From contig NZ_QGDB01000003.1 of assembly GCF_003149535.1 (NCBI RefSeq), forward strand, positions 580,809 through 644,808: a DNA stretch of 64,000 nucleotides, given 5' to 3'. Below the pieces are notes generated by a model. It was given only the letters and a program-made list of their open reading frames with translations. It had not been told where the DNA came from and made no database searches. A program made the position numbers and the translations under genes. The stretch is from Falsochrobactrum shanghaiense (GTDB lineage: Bacteria; Pseudomonadota; Alphaproteobacteria; Rhizobiales; Rhizobiaceae). Position 1 is the stretch's first letter. The number at the start of each line of letters is the position of its first letter. Of the stretch, positions 63,986 to 64,000 are shown in pieces.

Positions 63986-64000
63986 GTGAACCTACTCCCC

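Noticed and set aside
1..64000. CRISPR arrays, insertion sequences, phage genes, rRNA genes
   Set aside because: No regularly spaced repeats, transposase or integrase domains, capsid-type proteins or rRNA sequence were seen on either strand.

Overview
The window is chromosomal DNA of an alphaproteobacterium of the order Rhizobiales, most likely the Brucella/Ochrobactrum group. Supporting signs are a 213-residue Omp25-type outer membrane protein (9594-10235), an Omp2-type porin (60009-61082), three copies of a palindromic intergenic repeat that resembles the Bru-RS family (about 9424, 51864 and 58925), an FnrN/HemN pair, one RelA/SpoT protein (Rsh), and an LptF-LptG-LptD-SurA-PdxA-RsmA gene string. 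From memory, Omp25 and the porin differ at many positions from classical B. melitensis proteins, so an Ochrobactrum-like or atypical Brucella strain is more likely than a classical one; an alignment is needed to decide.

Layout. 0-5 kb: an epimerase (cut by the window edge), hdaA and an AI-2E family permease on the minus strand, divergent from purM-purN and a secreted DUF992 protein. 5-10 kb: an orphan molybdopterin oxidoreductase, rlmJ, a secreted protein translationally coupled to a secreted RNase T2, and omp25. 10-19 kb: a pteridine-reductase-like SDR, uvrC, pgsA, moaD, moaE, a secreted YbaY/YscW-META fusion, ndk and an ABC-F ATPase. 19-30 kb: holC and pepA, then the LPS-transport and outer-membrane-biogenesis operon lptF-lptG-lptD-surA-like-pdxA-rsmA, and rarD. 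30-41 kb: cimA, a GFA protein, cysS, an amino-acid exporter, an SRAP protein, a Nudix hydrolase, small unknowns, dihydroorotase, a YgfZ-type protein, an HD hydrolase and a tyrosine phosphatase.

40.7-52.4 kb is a long, nearly all minus-strand run: rpoZ-rsh-pyrE-fnrN-hemN, then DUF2062-acpS-lepB-rnc-era-recO, interrupted only by a plus-strand fosmidomycin-resistance-type MFS gene. A perfect FNR-type palindrome lies between fnrN and hemN, suggesting that FnrN activates oxygen-independent heme synthesis. 52.8-61 kb holds a NYN protein, a family-5-like uracil-DNA glycosylase, smpB, dapA, a lytic transglycosylase, a small envelope cluster (BON protein, an unlisted 35-residue membrane protein, a membrane-anchored helix-hairpin-helix protein) and the porin.

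From tRNA-Ser(GCU) (61665-61754) onward the character changes. Beyond the tRNA lie a non-coding stretch with degenerate repeats and then the C-terminal half of a type III-like restriction helicase/nuclease whose reading frame is closed by a stop just before the window ends. This looks like the edge of a tRNA-associated island with a decaying defence gene. Apart from this, most of the window is core housekeeping sequence. The points that merit checking are regulatory sites (FNR box, two CtrA-like boxes, a 10-bp-phased TTAA array before the porin), the secreted RNase T2 pair, a candidate small RNA near 52.65 kb, and the restriction remnant.
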